In this document: positions 1 through 9,366 of the stretch, piece by piece
Numbering within the stretch: position 1 is the stretch's first letter
Layout: the number at the start of each line of letters is the position of its first letter
NCBI RefSeq assembly: GCF_900580865.1
Contig: NZ_UTBZ01000130.1
Coordinates: 1-64,000 of the forward strand
Source: Pseudomonas viridiflava
GTDB lineage: Bacteria > Pseudomonadota > Gammaproteobacteria > Pseudomonadales > Pseudomonadaceae
Direction: 5' to 3'
DNA length: 64,000 nt
Position numbers and translations under genes: made by a program
Notes under the pieces: generated by a model
The model's input: the letters and a program-made list of their open reading frames with translations, nothing else
Told to the model about the DNA's origin: nothing
Database searches by the model: none

Positions 1-2
1 GC

Positions 3-257
3 AAGGACATGGCGCAAACAGGGATGAGTGCGATGCAGACGGCGCAAGGCGCGATGCAAACGGCGCAGCAGGTGAAAGGCGTGGTGCAGGGCGGGGTGGC
101 CGGGTTGCCGAAATTGGCGAGTGCGGCCATGCCGAGTGCGTCGGGGATTTTGGGAGCGGCGAGCAAGGCGGGCAAATTGCCGAGTCTGCCAGCGCCGACG
201 ATTTCGAAATCTGTTGTTAAAACTCCAAGCCTCCTGACTGGAGAAGTACTGTCATGA
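3..257 (+). CDS. C-terminal part of a probable T6SS spike-associated (VgrG-type) protein
   Basis: Only the last 84 codons are inside the window, so the gene begins upstream. The visible tail is rich in Ala, Gly, Met and Gln, has an imperfect AMQTAQ repeat, no cysteine and no recognisable catalytic motif. Such helical low-complexity tails are common on T6SS spike proteins encoded directly before rhs genes, so the VgrG assignment rests on position and composition, not on a domain I can see. Its stop codon overlaps the start of the rhs gene (ATGA at 254-257), which implies translational coupling and a shared operon. Another T6SS loading factor is possible. Confidence 0.4.
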   Translation, partial: KDMAQTGMSAMQTAQGAMQTAQQVKGVVQGGVAGLPKLASAAMPSASGILGAASKAGKLPSLPAPTISKSVVKTPSLLTGEVLS

Positions 258-3200
258 CTGAAGCAGCCGGTGCGCAAAAACGTGAACCACAGGTCGCCGT
301 TGTACCGTTGAACACTCTGGATGTGCAGGATGTCGGGCGCGGTGCGGCTCGATTTGATGCCTGGCTGCGATCTATCAGTGGCGATGTGGTTACGCTGGAT
401 CGTATCAAGGGTGTAGCTGGAGCCCTGCCTGTTGTCGGCAACATCATGGCGCTGGTTGATGCGCTTGGCGATATCGTGACCCTCACCAAAAGCAAGCAGC
501 GCGAACTGCTCGACTGGGTGAGCCTGGGCATCAACCTGATTGGTGTCTTGCCCGCGCCTCCCACGATGGCTGCAGCGCGCATGAGCTTGCGTCCGACCCT
601 GTTTCTTGTTCGTCAGGAACTGCGCAACAGCGTCAAAATGCTGTTGGGCGATTCAATGATTGAAGTATTGGTCGGTCATTTGAATGCAACCATCGTCGGC
701 ACGATTGATGACTTCGTCAAACAAGCCCAAGGAAAGCTTTCCGGGATACTCGCTGACGCTGGAAAACTGGGCGAAAGCGCGGTCAGCGAAATTGCCAAAG
801 GGCTTGAGGCCGTCGTCAACGGCAAGCTTGACGCAAAAGGCGATGCACGCGCGGCCAGTCAGAAAATCACCACGGCGGGCAATCAACTGCTCAGTGATCC
901 TAAAGCGGCCATCGGGAACATTTTTGGTGCCGCCTTCAGTGCTTACAAAGCAGTAGGTAAGGGTGTCGCCAACAGTGCAGCCAGGAATCTGCTTCCGGAT
1001 CAAGCCAAGAAACTGGTTTTGACGCATACCGGAACCTTGCGAGCCATGGGGCCTGAGATAAAAACCCAACTGAGCAAGTTGGGGGATCCAGGTACACGTC
1101 ATTCGATCGGCTGGTTATTGCAAATGCTCAGCGGTGCTGTTTTGACGTGGCGCAAGCGCCGTGGGCATGGTCAGAGCGCGAGCGTCAAACCCAATGCGAC
1201 CAGCAAGGCACAACGCAAGGCCGGGGAAGGTCGATTAGAGGCCTCCAGTCATCAAGCACCGGCCAAAGGTGCAGCCAATCCAAACAAGAACGTCGCTTGT
1301 ACGGGGACCTGCCACAGTATTAGTTTTTCGCTGGGCTCAGAACTTCTTCGGCATACCGACTTCAGTCTGCCCGGTGCCTTTCCAGTCGAGTGGTCGAGAA
1401 CCTATAACTCTCGACTGGATGCCTATGACCAAGGCTCATTGGGGGCACGCTGGGTAACCGAACTGAGCACACGTTTCGATTGCCGAGAAGAGGGGCTGGT
1501 CTTTTTTGGCTCCGATGGCAGAAGCCACGACTACCCACTCCCCAAGGTCGGACTGTTTCACTATGACCCTGTAGAGAACGTCACGCTGATCCGCAGCAGA
1601 GAAGATCAGTTGCTGTTATGCCGCGGCTTTGAGCGCAAGGAAACCTACGTCCGACATGGTCGGCGCTATATGTTGGCTGGCGTTGTACTTCGTAACGGTG
1701 CCGGGATCATGCTTCATTACGAGCATCGTCACGGTGACGAATCGATCCTGTCGGACTTGATGACTTATCAGGACGAAGTCACTCAAGTGCTTTCGCATCT
1801 GGGTACGTTAATTGATGATCACGGACGTCTCACCGGTTTGTGGGAGATCAAGGATGGCGTGCCTCAGCGTCAACTGTGCAGTTATCAATATGACACCTTC
1901 GGCAATCTGATTCTGGCCCAGGATGAAAATGGAGCTGCCTGGTCGTATCAGTACGAGCATCACTTGATCACTCGCTATACCGATCGAACCGCCCGGGGCA
2001 TGAACATCGAATGGCAGGGGCGTGGCGCCGACGCAAAGGCTATTCGGGAATGGGCGGACGATGGCAGCTTCGATACGCGTCTTGAGTGGGATGACAATAT
2101 TCGTTTGACCTATGTGACGGACGCGTATGGCAACGAGACCTGGCATTACTACGACATCCTTGGCTATACCTATCGCATCCGTCATCCGGATGAGCGCTCT
2201 GAATGGTTCTTCCGTGACGACGCCAAAAATCTGGTTCGTCATGTTCATACAGATGGAAGTACCGATCGCTTCAGCTACGACGCCCGCGGGAACATGGTTG
2301 AACACATCCGCCCGGATGACAGCGTCGAGTACTACGCGTTTGACGACCATGATCAACTGATCAAAATCAGTGACGCAGAAGGTGGTCAGTGGCAAAGAGG
2401 GTATGACGACCGCGGCAACCTTGTTGAGGCGATAGATCCTTTAGGCAACAAGACGGAGTACGCCTATAACAAGGCCGGACTGCCAATTGCCATCAAAGAT
2501 GCCAACGGCAATGAAAAAGCGATCGAATACAACGACGCCGGTCAACTGACCAAGTACGTTGACTGTTCTGGCAAGGCCAGCGCATGGACGTACGATGCGC
2601 GTGGCCAGATGATCTGCTTCACTGACGCCGCCGGACAAAGCACTGAATACGAATACAGAAATGGTCAGCTGGTGCTGATCAAACATCCTGACAAAACGGA
2701 AGAGCGTTTTGAGCGGGACGCAGAGGGGCGACTGCTGGCGCACGTTGATGCATTGGGGCAATGCACGACTTGGAGTTATACCGCGGCCGGGTTCGTCAGT
2801 GAGCGTGTAGATGCCGCCGAGCAGACCTTGCGTTACAGCTGGGACCGTTTGGGCCGTCTGGTTGCCTTGGAGAACGAGAACGAACAACGCGCCCACTTTC
2901 ACTACGATCCGCTTGGCCGATTGTTGGAGGAGCGGGGGTTCGACGGACGCACGACTCGCTATCAATACAATCCTGAAACCGGGCGCCTGGATAGCAAGTT
3001 CAATGGCCAGCGTGTCATCAAGTTCCACTTCGACTCCATGGGGCGCCTGACTGATCGTCATGCAAGTCTGGGCGGTGAGTCTCAAAGTGAAGCGTATGCC
3101 TATGACGGAAATGGTCGTCTGGTCATGGCCAGCAACGGCAACAGTCGCCTGAACTGGTTTCATGATCCTGCCGGCAATCTTGTTCGTGAACACCAGCACT

Positions 3201-4942
3201 ATCTGGATCTCGACAAGCCTCTTGTCGCTGTCTGGAAACATGAATATGACGTTCTCAATCTACGCAGAGCGACGGTTCGCCCAGACGGGCACAAGGTGAG
3301 CTGGTTGACCTACGGAAGTGGCCACCTTCTGGGGTTACGACTGGACGATCATGATCTGATTGCATACGAGCGCGACGATCTGCACCGTGAAGTGGCACGC
3401 CATCAAGGTAATCGGCTACTACAAACCCAGAAGTGGGACCCGGCTGGGCGGCTTCAGGAGCAGCTGCTGGGGCACTCTGACGACAAATCGACTCTACTCA
3501 AGCGCGAGTACAAGTACGATGCAGTGGGCCAGTTGACCGAGATTAACGACACTCGACGGGGCCCATTGGCGTACCGCTACGACCCGGTTGGCCGTCTCAT
3601 CAGTGCCGTCAGCCGACTGGGCACCGAAACATTTGCATTCGATCCGGCCAGTAATCTGTTGGATGACGCGGTTACGCAGATTCGACGACCGCTTGATCAG
3701 GACACGCCGCGCAGCAAGTTGCTCGATAACCTCCTGCGTGAATACGCCGGTACTCACTATGAGTACGACGAGCGTGGCAATCTTATCCAGCGATGGCACA
3801 ACGGAAGCTACAGCCGCATGCGCTGGGATCTGTTTGATCGAATGGTGAATTTCGACGATGCGCGTTTGAGTGTCGATTTCGCTTATGACGCGTTGGGCCG
3901 GCGCCTGTACAAAAACTCCAATGCTCACTACAAGGAGCGTCCAGAGGCAGGGTCTCAGTGGAATCACAACGAACATGCTCGTAAACAAAGAGAGTTAGGT
4001 TGCGGTTTCACGTTATTTGGCTGGGACGGAGATAACCTGGCGTGGGAAAGCAATCCTGCTCAAGCAGATGACGGAACGGGGAGAACGGTTCATTACGTTT
4101 TTGAGCCAGGCACTTACATTCCGGTTGCCCAGGCTGTTTCCAACGGCTCGATACAACTGTCAGGACTGCCCGATTATGTTGGCGACTACACGCTCGACGA
4201 CGATCCCTTGTGGAATCACCAACCGACTGTACAAAGTTTCGATGCGATTGCCTGGTACCAGTGCGATCGTCTGGGGACACCATTGGAACTCACTGATGAG
4301 AACGGTGAGATTGCCTGGAGTGCTCACTACAAGGCATGGGGAGAGGTTCGTGAGCAACGTTCCGCTCGAGCACAGCAGTTGGGGTTGGCCAACCCGATAC
4401 GTTTCCAGGGGCAATACCACGATGTCGAGACCGGCCTGCATTACAACCGCCATCGCTACTATGACCCTGGTGTCGGTCGATTCATAAGCAAGGACCCGGT
4501 AGGTTATGCAGGTGGTTTGAACACCTACGCTTACGCGCCTAACCCCACAGGCTGGATTGACCCTCTAGGCTTGACGAATACCCCAGACGGTACGGGGAAA
4601 ACCGTTCCGATGAACAATCTGGGTATTCCCGACAGGAGTCAATTTGCTCCGAAACCTGGCATTACAAAGCCTTACGCTCGAAGTTCGGCGTGTGGGCCTA
4701 CTAAGGCGCAAACCGCCTCGGTACAGGGCCTGCCTTGTGTGGTGTGTGGAACCGTGGCGCCTAAAATGGTTGCTGATCACAAAGATGCCTTGGTGGTGGA
4801 GTATTATCGAACGGGCACTAACGATGCGACGCATCAGTCCTCGTTGTTGGCTGTGCAGTCACATTGCCCCGTCTGCTCAAAAAAACAGGGTGGGCATGCA
4901 TCATCGTATTCAAAATGTATGAAAACCAAGCTGGGGATCTGA
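254..4942 (+). CDS. Rhs-family polymorphic toxin with C-terminal HNH-like nuclease tail
   Basis: This 1562-residue protein has the plan of a T6SS-delivered Rhs effector. Residues 1-330 are an N-terminal trafficking region with hydrophobic helices at about 50-115. A DUF6531-type segment follows (about 345-430, around TGTCHSISFSLG). Residues 430-1390 carry many YD repeats (RYxYD..GRL, YDxxGN), which in this family fold into a cocoon around the toxin. The Rhs core (YYDPGVGRFISKDPVGYAGG) ends at DPLGL, residue 1440, where these proteins self-cleave. The 122-residue variable tail has two CxxC knuckles (C1495/C1498, C1538/C1541), DH at 1508-1509 and H1537, which suggests a zinc-stabilised His-Me finger (HNH) nuclease; that activity is inferred. 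No PAAR domain is fused, but a separate PAAR gene lies downstream. It overlaps the upstream gene by 4 nt, and the immunity gene starts 3 nt after its stop. Confidence 0.93.
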   Translation: MTEAAGAQKREPQVAVVPLNTLDVQDVGRGAARFDAWLRSISGDVVTLDRIKGVAGALPVVGNIMALVDALGDIVTLTKSKQRELLDWVSLGINLIGVLPAPPTMAAARMSLRPTLFLVRQELRNSVKMLLGDSMIEVLVGHLNATIVGTIDDFVKQAQGKLSGILADAGKLGESAVSEIAKGLEAVVNGKLDAKGDARAASQKITTAGNQLLSDPKAAIGNIFGAAFSAYKAVGKGVANSAARNLLPDQAKKLVLTHTGTLRAMGPEIKTQLSKLGDPGTRHSIGWLLQMLSGAVLTWRKRRGHGQSASVKPNATSKAQRKAGEGRLEASSHQAPAKGAANPNKNVACTGTCHSISFSLGSELLRHTDFSLPGAFPVEWSRTYNSRLDAYDQGSLGARWVTELSTRFDCREEGLVFFGSDGRSHDYPLPKVGLFHYDPVENVTLIRSREDQLLLCRGFERKETYVRHGRRYMLAGVVLRNGAGIMLHYEHRHGDESILSDLMTYQDEVTQVLSHLGTLIDDHGRLTGLWEIKDGVPQRQLCSYQYDTFGNLILAQDENGAAWSYQYEHHLITRYTDRTARGMNIEWQGRGADAKAIREWADDGSFDTRLEWDDNIRLTYVTDAYGNETWHYYDILGYTYRIRHPDERSEWFFRDDAKNLVRHVHTDGSTDRFSYDARGNMVEHIRPDDSVEYYAFDDHDQLIKISDAEGGQWQRGYDDRGNLVEAIDPLGNKTEYAYNKAGLPIAIKDANGNEKAIEYNDAGQLTKYVDCSGKASAWTYDARGQMICFTDAAGQSTEYEYRNGQLVLIKHPDKTEERFERDAEGRLLAHVDALGQCTTWSYTAAGFVSERVDAAEQTLRYSWDRLGRLVALENENEQRAHFHYDPLGRLLEERGFDGRTTRYQYNPETGRLDSKFNGQRVIKFHFDSMGRLTDRHASLGGESQSEAYAYDGNGRLVMASNGNSRLNWFHDPAGNLVREHQHYLDLDKPLVAVWKHEYDVLNLRRATVRPDGHKVSWLTYGSGHLLGLRLDDHDLIAYERDDLHREVARHQGNRLLQTQKWDPAGRLQEQLLGHSDDKSTLLKREYKYDAVGQLTEINDTRRGPLAYRYDPVGRLISAVSRLGTETFAFDPASNLLDDAVTQIRRPLDQDTPRSKLLDNLLREYAGTHYEYDERGNLIQRWHNGSYSRMRWDLFDRMVNFDDARLSVDFAYDALGRRLYKNSNAHYKERPEAGSQWNHNEHARKQRELGCGFTLFGWDGDNLAWESNPAQADDGTGRTVHYVFEPGTYIPVAQAVSNGSIQLSGLPDYVGDYTLDDDPLWNHQPTVQSFDAIAWYQCDRLGTPLELTDENGEIAWSAHYKAWGEVREQRSARAQQLGLANPIRFQGQYHDVETGLHYNRHRYYDPGVGRFISKDPVGYAGGLNTYAYAPNPTGWIDPLGLTNTPDGTGKTVPMNNLGIPDRSQFAPKPGITKPYARSSACGPTKAQTASVQGLPCVVCGTVAPKMVADHKDALVVEYYRTGTNDATHQSSLLAVQSHCPVCSKKQGGHASSYSKCMKTKLGI

Positions 4943-4945
4943 TTT

Positions 4946-5287
4946 ATGCAAAAGGCTGACGCTGTTTATCCGGACCAGGCGCAGACAGAAATCTGTAGCA
5001 AGTATGGAATGCCTGTGCAACCGCCCGAAGAGATGGTCGCGGTTGCTATTGATTCGCTTGGCCAGTCGCCGATCTACGGCACAAGAGTGCAATTGCCCAA
5101 GGACGGTAATATCAGTTGGTTCATTCACTGCGGTGAGTACTCGGCGGCGGATGACTTTTACAAGCCTGTCCATGTTCACCACCTGAGTGAAAGGTTGCCT
5201 CTGGTTGTGAATTATCTTTGTCTGCCCACTGGCGCAAAATTCATCATCGATACAGCCGGCCATGAAGACGTCTGGATGGATGAGTAA
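4946..5287 (+). CDS. Putative cognate immunity protein (Imm33/DUF2185-like)
   Basis: This is a 113-residue, acidic, soluble protein starting 3 nt after the Rhs stop, with an SD-like GGGGA inside the end of the rhs gene. Position and size fit an immunity protein that binds the nuclease tail in the producing cell. The pattern IYGTRVQLP, WFIHCGE, FYKPVHVHHL and KFIIDTAGHEDVW resembles the DUF2185/Imm33 immunity family, which is a recollection of the family rather than a search result. It has no signal peptide or membrane segment, as expected for protection against a cytoplasmic nuclease. The pairing with this particular tail is inferred from adjacency. Confidence 0.7.
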   Translation: MQKADAVYPDQAQTEICSKYGMPVQPPEEMVAVAIDSLGQSPIYGTRVQLPKDGNISWFIHCGEYSAADDFYKPVHVHHLSERLPLVVNYLCLPTGAKFIIDTAGHEDVWMDE

Positions 5288-5295
5288 GCATTATT

Positions 5296-5318
5296 GAAAC
5301 CGGATCGTCACCGGTTTC
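5296..5318 (+). terminator. Hairpin after the immunity gene
   Basis: A perfect 8-bp stem (GAAACCGG / CCGGTTTC) closes a 7-nt loop 8 nt after the immunity stop codon. There is no following T-tract, so it may be a weak or Rho-assisted end, or an mRNA-stabilising hairpin ahead of the PAAR gene. Confidence 0.4.
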
Positions 5319-5369
5319 ACGCTTGATTGATCGCGTGGATCAATTTCGTCTGTCAAAGGAGTGACAACA

Positions 5370-5633
5370 ATGAAGGACGCCATTCGCTTGGGCGACTCCA
5401 CCACTCACGGTGGCAAGGTCCTTGAAGCCTTCTCCCTGACCGACCTAAACGGCAAGCCCATCGCCGGGGTTGGCCACAAAGTCAGCTGTCCTCTGTGCAA
5501 AGGTATTTTTCCGATTGCCGAAGGCAGCAGCACTTACACCGTCGATGGCACGCCCATCGCGCTCGATGGCATGAAAACAGCCTGTGGCGCTGCGCTGATT
5601 GCCAGTGGCCCGAAAGGTGCGGTCGTCAGCTGA
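5370..5633 (+). CDS. PAAR domain-containing protein (T6SS spike tip)
   Basis: This 87-residue protein has the PAAR pattern: GDSTTHGGKVL near the N-terminus, GVGHKVSCPLCKG in the middle and a C-terminal CGAALIASGP. The His and Cys residues in these motifs are those that bind zinc at the tip of the cone. PAAR proteins sharpen the VgrG spike and recruit effectors. A free-standing PAAR after the rhs-immunity pair is consistent with the Rhs protein lacking a fused one. The ATG at 5370 is preferred over the GTG at 5361 because AAGGAG (5356-5361) lies 8 nt before it. Confidence 0.9.
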   Translation: MKDAIRLGDSTTHGGKVLEAFSLTDLNGKPIAGVGHKVSCPLCKGIFPIAEGSSTYTVDGTPIALDGMKTACGAALIASGPKGAVVS

Positions 5634-5984
5634 GTGCTGTAATGCCGCTGACGGAGAGCCAGCGGCGTGGCGTTTGACCTTAGTGAAGAAATGTAATTTG
5701 AATGTAGTGGGCGGTAGCGGCTGCGGAGGAAGGCAATGACGTCAGGGTTTTCAAGCGAACTCAGAACTATCTCCGCCAGAGATTTACAACGTTATCCCTG
5801 AACTGTAATTCAAGGGAGGGCAGCATCACGTCACCGTCTCACTTGGACTCCCGTTCAAGTGTGACGGTGACAAAAGCAAAGCCCAGGGACGAAAGGGTGA
5901 AGTGTTGACGTAAGGTCAATACCAGAATCAGGAAGCGAGCCTGCTCGCGGAATTGGCGCATGCGCACCTGCCGGCCACGGCTTC
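5634..5984. other. Intergenic region with two hairpins
   Basis: I see no credible gene here. A 7-bp hairpin (GCCGCTG/CAGCGGC, 5644-5666) follows the PAAR stop and could end its transcript. A larger hairpin at 5830-5871 has 16-nt arms with one mismatch (GTCACCGTC.CACTTG) and a 10-nt loop but no T-tract. A single REP-like half-site (GCGAGCCTGCTCGCGG) lies at 5935-5950. Confidence 0.6.
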
Positions 5985-6680
5985 TCAAGCCAGCAACTGC
6001 GCGATCCATTCAGCCTGTCGCGTGATCTCTCGTACCTTCGCCTCGGGCAAAGCCTGCTGCGCCCGGGCGAACTGACCGAGGGTCTTTTGCTTTTCGTTCA
6101 GTATGCGTTGCCACTTGGCCAGAAACTCCGGACTGCGTGCCTGCATCTGTAGCGGGCCGAAGTACAGTTCTTGACCGGTGTAGGTCACGGGGGCTGCGCG
6201 TTCGGCCACGATGATTTCGTAGTCGAAGCGGTTTTCCCGCAGAAGCTCTTCGCTGAGGATGCGGTAGCCGTTTTCCATCAGCCATTGGCGCAACGGTTGC
6301 TCGCCGCCGTTGGGTTGCAGGATCAGACGTTCCTCGCCGCTGAGGTGGGCCTTGCCGCTGTCGAGGATGTCCCGGATGGTTTCACCGCCCATGCCGCAGA
6401 TGCTGACGGCGGTGATACCGTCGTCAGGTTTGATCGCCGCCAGACCATCGGCCCGGCGCACGCTGATGTGCTGCTGCAGATCATTCTCGCGCACGGTGCG
6501 TTCAGCCGCGTGGAACGGCGTCAACGCGACTTCGCCAGCCACGGCCGCGCTGATCAGACCACGACGCATGAGCGCCACCGGCAGATAGCCGTGATCCGAG
6601 CCGATATCCGCCAGCCGCGCACCGGCGGGCACGTGGGCAGCCACGCGCTCAAGACGCATGGACAATGTCTGTTCGTTCAA
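5985..6680 (-). CDS. trmK: tRNA (adenine(22)-N(1))-methyltransferase TrmK-like
   Basis: This protein of about 231 residues is a class I SAM methyltransferase of the TrmK family, which N1-methylates A22 of some tRNAs. It has the SAM-binding motif ADIGSDHGYLP, the CGMGG motif characteristic of TrmK, and LILQPNGG further on. The reading frame is open further upstream to an ATG at 6779. I place the start at the TTG at 6680 because AAGGGG lies 6 nt before it and because the resulting N-terminus (NEQTLSMRLERVAAHV) matches where TrmK proteins begin. It is a single-gene unit in the minus direction, downstream of the alcohol dehydrogenase. Confidence 0.85.
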   Translation of the reverse strand: MNEQTLSMRLERVAAHVPAGARLADIGSDHGYLPVALMRRGLISAAVAGEVALTPFHAAERTVRENDLQQHISVRRADGLAAIKPDDGITAVSICGMGGETIRDILDSGKAHLSGEERLILQPNGGEQPLRQWLMENGYRILSEELLRENRFDYEIIVAERAAPVTYTGQELYFGPLQMQARSPEFLAKWQRILNEKQKTLGQFARAQQALPEAKVREITRQAEWIAQLLA

Positions 6681-6803
6681 CGGCAACCCCTTGATGGCAG
6701 GCAAAGGGGTGCGACTCTGGCGAGCAACGCCAGGCCTGTCAAATCCCGGCGACGGAATTGAATCGCCGATTGGCATCACCAGGCTGCCGATCGGCGTGTG
6801 CGC

Positions 6804-7853
6804 TTAGCCAGCCAACGTCGCGTTGTCGATCACGAAACGATACTTCACGTCACCCTTGAGCATGCGCTCATAGGCATCGTTGATCTGGTTGGCGCGGATC
6901 AGTTCTATGTCGGAAACGATGCCGTGCTCGGCGCAGAAATCCAGCATCTCCTGGGTTTCAGGGATGCCGCCGATCATCGAACCGGCAATCGTGCGGCGCT
7001 TCATGATCAGGTTGAACACGTTCGGCGACGGGTGCGAGGTGGCCGGGGCACCGACCAGGGTCAACGCACCATCTCGCTTGAGCAGCACGAGGAATGCATC
7101 GAGATCGTGCGGCGCGGCGACGGTGTTGAGGATCAGGTCGAAACTCTTGGTGTGTGCGGCCATTTCTTCGGCGTTGCGCGAAACCACCACTTCATCGGCG
7201 CCCAGCGCTTTGGCCGCTTCGCGCTTCGATTCAGAGGTGGTGAACGCGACAACGTGCGCGCCCAGAGCGTGGGCCAGTTTGATGCCCATGTGGCCAAGGC
7301 CGCCGATGCCGACCACGCCGACTTTCTTGCCGGGGCCGGCGTTCCAGTGACGTAGCGGCGAGTAAGTGGTGATGCCCGCGCACAGCAGCGGTGCGACGGC
7401 GGCCAGTTGCGCTTCGGGATGACGGATGCGCAGCACGTAGCGTTCATGCACGACAATGTTTTGCGAATAACCGCCCAGCGTCCAGCCAGGTGTGTCCGGG
7501 GTCGGGAAGTTGTAGGTGCCGATCATGCCGTCGCAGTAATTCTCTAGCCCGCTTTCGCAGTCATCGCAATGTTTGCAGCTGTCGACGATGCAACCGACGC
7601 CGACCAGATCACCGACCTTGAAATCCGCGACGTGCGCGCCGACAGCCGAAACACGACCGACAATTTCGTGCCCCGGTACGCACGGGAACTGCGTACCGGC
7701 CCATTCCGCCCGTACCTGGTGCAGGTCGGAATGGCAGATGCCACAGAACGCGATATCGATCTGCACATCATGGGCGGCTGGCGCGCGGCGCGTGATCTGC
7801 ATCGGCTCAAGGGGTTTGTCGCCCGCGTGGGCACCGTAGGCTTGTACAAGCAT
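6804..7853 (-). CDS. Zinc-dependent NAD(P) alcohol dehydrogenase (YahK/AdhC type)
   Basis: This 349-residue medium-chain dehydrogenase most likely reduces aldehydes with NADPH, like YahK. The catalytic zinc site is visible as CGICHSDLH (C40, H41) and GHE (H62, E63). The structural zinc cysteines are at about 93, 96, 99 and 107. The nucleotide site is GIGGLGHMG. The ATG at 7853 has GAGG at 8 nt and gives the usual family length; an ATG 33 nt upstream (7886) would add 11 residues but has no clear SD. The gene is divergent from the galactose dehydrogenase gene. The physiological substrate cannot be told from sequence. Confidence 0.9.
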   Translation of the reverse strand: MLVQAYGAHAGDKPLEPMQITRRAPAAHDVQIDIAFCGICHSDLHQVRAEWAGTQFPCVPGHEIVGRVSAVGAHVADFKVGDLVGVGCIVDSCKHCDDCESGLENYCDGMIGTYNFPTPDTPGWTLGGYSQNIVVHERYVLRIRHPEAQLAAVAPLLCAGITTYSPLRHWNAGPGKKVGVVGIGGLGHMGIKLAHALGAHVVAFTTSESKREAAKALGADEVVVSRNAEEMAAHTKSFDLILNTVAAPHDLDAFLVLLKRDGALTLVGAPATSHPSPNVFNLIMKRRTIAGSMIGGIPETQEMLDFCAEHGIVSDIELIRANQINDAYERMLKGDVKYRFVIDNATLAG

Positions 7854-8041
7854 GGGAACATCCTCGATCGGTTTGTCGTAAGGCATTGTTTCTTTTTCAG
7901 CGCTGCGGGCACTAGCGCATTCCTGTGCAATCCTTGCCTGATCCTGTGCGTCGTTGTGACATTGCGCGGACAGACGCTTGCGCTGTTTGCAGGTAATCTC
8001 CCGGTTCACTGACGACAACAAAATCAAAACAGGAGTCATTG

Positions 8042-8968
8042 ATGCAACCAATCCGTCTCGGTCTGGTGGGCTACGGCAAGATTGCCCAGGATCAACACGT
8101 CCCGGCAATCCTCGCCAATCCCGCCTTCCACTTGGTTTCCGTCGCTACCCAAGGCAAGCCTTGCGCAGGCGTGGAAAACTTCCAGTCCTTAAGTGAATTG
8201 CTGGAAAACGGCCCGGCGGTGGACGCAATTGCCTTCTGCACGCCGCCGCAAGGGCGTTTCGCCCTGGTGCAGCAAGCGCTGGCCGCCGGCAAACACGTGC
8301 TGGTTGAGAAACCGCCGTGCGCCACATTGGGCGAAGCGCTGGCCTTGGTCGATCAGGCTGCCGAGCAGGGCGTCAGTGCTTTGTTTGCCTGGCATTCACG
8401 CTACGCGCCCGGCATCGAAGCCGCCCGCGACTGGCTCGCCTCGCGCACCCTGCAAAGCGTGCAGATCGACTGGAAAGAAGACGTGCGCAAGTGGCACCCC
8501 GGTCAGACCTGGATCTGGCAACCCGGCGGCCTCGGTGTGTTCGACCCGGGCATCAATGCCTTGTCGATCGTCACTCATTTGCTGGCACTGCCGCTGTTTG
8601 TCGAATCGGCTGAACTGCGTGTACCGAACAACTGCCAGTCGCCAATTGCCGCGTCGATTAAAATGTCTGACGCGCGTCGTCTCGATGTGCGCGCCGAGTT
8701 TGATTTTGACCATGGGCATGATGAGCTGTGGAGCATCGAGGTGCGTTGCGCCGAAGGCGTTTTGCGCCTGGATAACGGCGGTGCGCTGTTAAGCATCGAC
8801 GGTGTGCGCCAGAGCGTTTCGGAGGAGGGTGAGTACGCGGCGGTGTATCGGCACTTTCAGCAGTTGATTGGCGACAAAGCCAGTGACCTGGATGTGCAGC
8901 CGTTGCGGTTGGTGGCGGACAGTTTCTTTGTCGGCAGTCGGGTGTTGGTTGAGGCGTTTTACGATTAG
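8042..8968 (+). CDS. gal: D-galactose 1-dehydrogenase (Gfo/Idh/MocA family)
   Basis: This 308-residue protein strongly resembles the classical P. fluorescens galactose dehydrogenase, which oxidises beta-D-galactose to galactonolactone with NAD(P), the first step of the De Ley-Doudoroff pathway. It has an N-terminal Rossmann motif (GLVGYGKIAQ), the family's catalytic lysine in VLVEKPP (K90), and the conserved WQPGGLGVFDPGIN segment. AGGAG at 8031-8035 lies 6 nt before the ATG. No other galactonate-pathway genes are adjacent, so the rest of the route must be elsewhere. An intrinsic terminator follows at 9012-9037. Confidence 0.9.
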   Translation: MQPIRLGLVGYGKIAQDQHVPAILANPAFHLVSVATQGKPCAGVENFQSLSELLENGPAVDAIAFCTPPQGRFALVQQALAAGKHVLVEKPPCATLGEALALVDQAAEQGVSALFAWHSRYAPGIEAARDWLASRTLQSVQIDWKEDVRKWHPGQTWIWQPGGLGVFDPGINALSIVTHLLALPLFVESAELRVPNNCQSPIAASIKMSDARRLDVRAEFDFDHGHDELWSIEVRCAEGVLRLDNGGALLSIDGVRQSVSEEGEYAAVYRHFQQLIGDKASDLDVQPLRLVADSFFVGSRVLVEAFYD

Positions 8969-9011
8969 AGGCCGGCTGGCCCGGCACGGTTATTTCAGTC
9001 GCCACGCGATA

Positions 9012-9037
9012 GCCTGCCCTTAACGGCAGGCTTTTTT
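9012..9037 (+). terminator. Rho-independent terminator of gal
   Basis: A 7-bp GC stem (GCCTGCC/GGCAGGC) with a 6-nt loop is followed by six T, 43 nt after the gal stop codon. Confidence 0.88.
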
Positions 9038-9181
9038 CGTTGGAGCACCGTTCGTCCAGTGCCCGGCACTTGCGCTGTGCCGTTGCCTCTCACGTTCAAG
9101 CGCGGATATCCCGCGTACAAGAGCGGAGAAGCAAGCATGGACATCGATGAAAATGCACCGGGCAACCGGTCATAGCAAGAC

Positions 9182-9337
9182 GTGACACGCACGACGAACA
9201 ATGAGACGGGGCATGATCCGAAACGCAACCCGCCCGAGGTTCCATTGCCCACCGATGAAGAGTCGCCGGTCGATGAAGACATGACGGATGTGGCGGCCAA
9301 CAACTCGGTGTCGAGCGAGCATCCTGAGTCGCAATGA
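9182..9337 (+). CDS. Small acidic hypothetical protein (51 aa)
   Basis: This short open frame starts with GTG at 9182 and stops at 9337, overlapping the ATG at 9334 in an ATGA arrangement. The product is hydrophilic and acidic, with PPEVPLPTDEES in the middle, and its codon third positions look coding-like. The SD is weak (GCAAGA). I recognise no family. The coupling to the frame that holds the DUF2945 gene supports it being real, but a non-coding origin cannot be excluded. Confidence 0.4.
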   Translation: MTRTTNNETGHDPKRNPPEVPLPTDEESPVDEDMTDVAANNSVSSEHPESQ

Positions 9338-9366
9338 CCGGACTGAATCAGTGTGGGGGACGGGCC

